DNA from: an uncultured bacterium
GTDB lineage: Bacteria; Bacteroidota; Ignavibacteria; Kapaibacteriales; UBA2268
DNA: 31,799 bases
Direction: 5' to 3'
NCBI GenBank assembly: GCA_937875295.1
Contig: CALLXS010000099.1
Coordinates: 1 to 31,799, forward strand
Position 1 is the stretch's first letter; every line of letters starts with the position of its first letter. A model generated the notes under the pieces. It searched no databases and was not told where the DNA came from. It saw only the letters and a list, made by a program, of their open reading frames with translations. This document shows positions 31,652 through 31,799 of this stretch, one piece after another. Position numbers and translations under genes: made by a program.

Positions 31652-31799
31652 ATGCAATTAGAAAAGTATTATAGCAAAACTTATTGTATTTGGATAGAAG
31701 AAGAATTAAATTATAAAATATCTCAACATTTCACAAACAATCAACAACAAAAAACTAATGAAGGAGGTGACAATGTGGCAGATAAGATAGAATCTATGT
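31652..31799 (+). CDS. Start of a gene cut by the window edge, start codon uncertain
   Basis: An open frame begins with ATG at 31652 (MQLEKYYSKTYCIWIEEEL...) and stays open to the end of the window. In the same frame a GTG at 31775 (VADKIESM...) is preceded by AAGGAGGTGA. The gene may therefore start at GTG, with the upstream 41 codons belonging to an unrelated leader, or it may run from the ATG. Too little is visible to assign a family. Confidence 0.5.
   Translation, partial: MQLEKYYSKTYCIWIEEELNYKISQHFTNNQQQKTNEGGDNVADKIESM
31761..31770 (+). promoter_or_regulatory. Near-perfect Shine-Dalgarno sequence
   Basis: AAGGAGGTGA matches the anti-Shine-Dalgarno end of 16S rRNA over its whole core. 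It lies four bases before the GTG at 31775 and five after a small out-of-frame region. An overlapping ATG at 31774 opens only five codons (MWQIR). No other gene in the window has such a strong site. Confidence 0.6.

Noticed and set aside
1..31799. tRNA genes, rRNA, CRISPR arrays, transposases or integrases
   Set aside because: I looked through all spacers and found no cloverleaf, no regularly spaced repeat array and no recombinase reading frame.

Overview
The window is about 32 kb of very AT-rich bacterial chromosome. Several features suggest a member of the Bacteroidota/Chlorobiota (FCB) group. Many proteins carry lipoprotein-free signal peptides ending in AQ, two secreted proteins contain segments resembling the type IX secretion sorting domain, one secreted protein has 21-residue leucine-rich repeats of the kind common in that group, most genes have weak or no Shine-Dalgarno sequences, and many intergenic regions hold the Bacteroidota -7 promoter motif TAnnTTTG. 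A Kapabacteria/Ignavibacteria-like lineage is my guess. No rRNA or marker set is present to settle it.

Layout. 1-4.5 kb: ribosomal protein S1 (six S1 domains) with a strong terminator, then a PcrA/UvrD helicase. 4.6-6.7 kb, minus strand: polyphosphate kinase, with an imperfect tandem repeat upstream and a decayed TPR/histidine-kinase remnant beyond it. 7.2-8.4 kb: a secreted protein of unknown function with an internal sorting-domain-like segment. 8.5-9.7 kb: an M24 metallopeptidase. 9.8-10.7 kb, minus strand: nuoK and nuoJ as an isolated pair, with a good promoter candidate. 11.0-15.0 kb: two SurA/PpiC-type periplasmic folding proteins followed by a small exported protein, an outer-membrane biogenesis unit ending in a hairpin terminator. 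15.2-17.9 kb, minus strand: an LCP-family membrane protein, a SixA-like phosphatase and an exported, apparently degenerate nitroreductase-like protein. 18.1-18.7 kb: a fumarylacetoacetase-family enzyme.

18.85-21.74 kb is the most unusual part. Single-gene accessory units (alpha/beta hydrolase, Vat-like hexapeptide acetyltransferase, SRPBCC protein, a frameshifted remnant) are separated by long non-coding spacers. Two of the spacers contain diverged copies of the same roughly 80-bp sequence. This looks like a cassette-style island of acquired genes, with no recombinase visible in the window. Directly after it come a lone ABC/AAA-type ATPase (21.9-23.1 kb) and a three-gene unit of a GapN-like aldehyde dehydrogenase, a Nudix protein and an exported protein of unknown function (23.2-26.4 kb). 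The first two members of that unit both have altered active-site motifs.

26.5-27.8 kb, minus strand: an archaeal-type S-adenosylhomocysteine hydrolase. 28.1-30.1 kb: the leucine-rich-repeat secreted protein. 30.2-31.1 kb: a DUF58 protein. 31.2-31.6 kb, minus strand: a small protein of unknown function. The window ends inside a reading frame that contains an unusually perfect Shine-Dalgarno sequence. I saw no tRNA, rRNA, CRISPR array, transposase or integrase.
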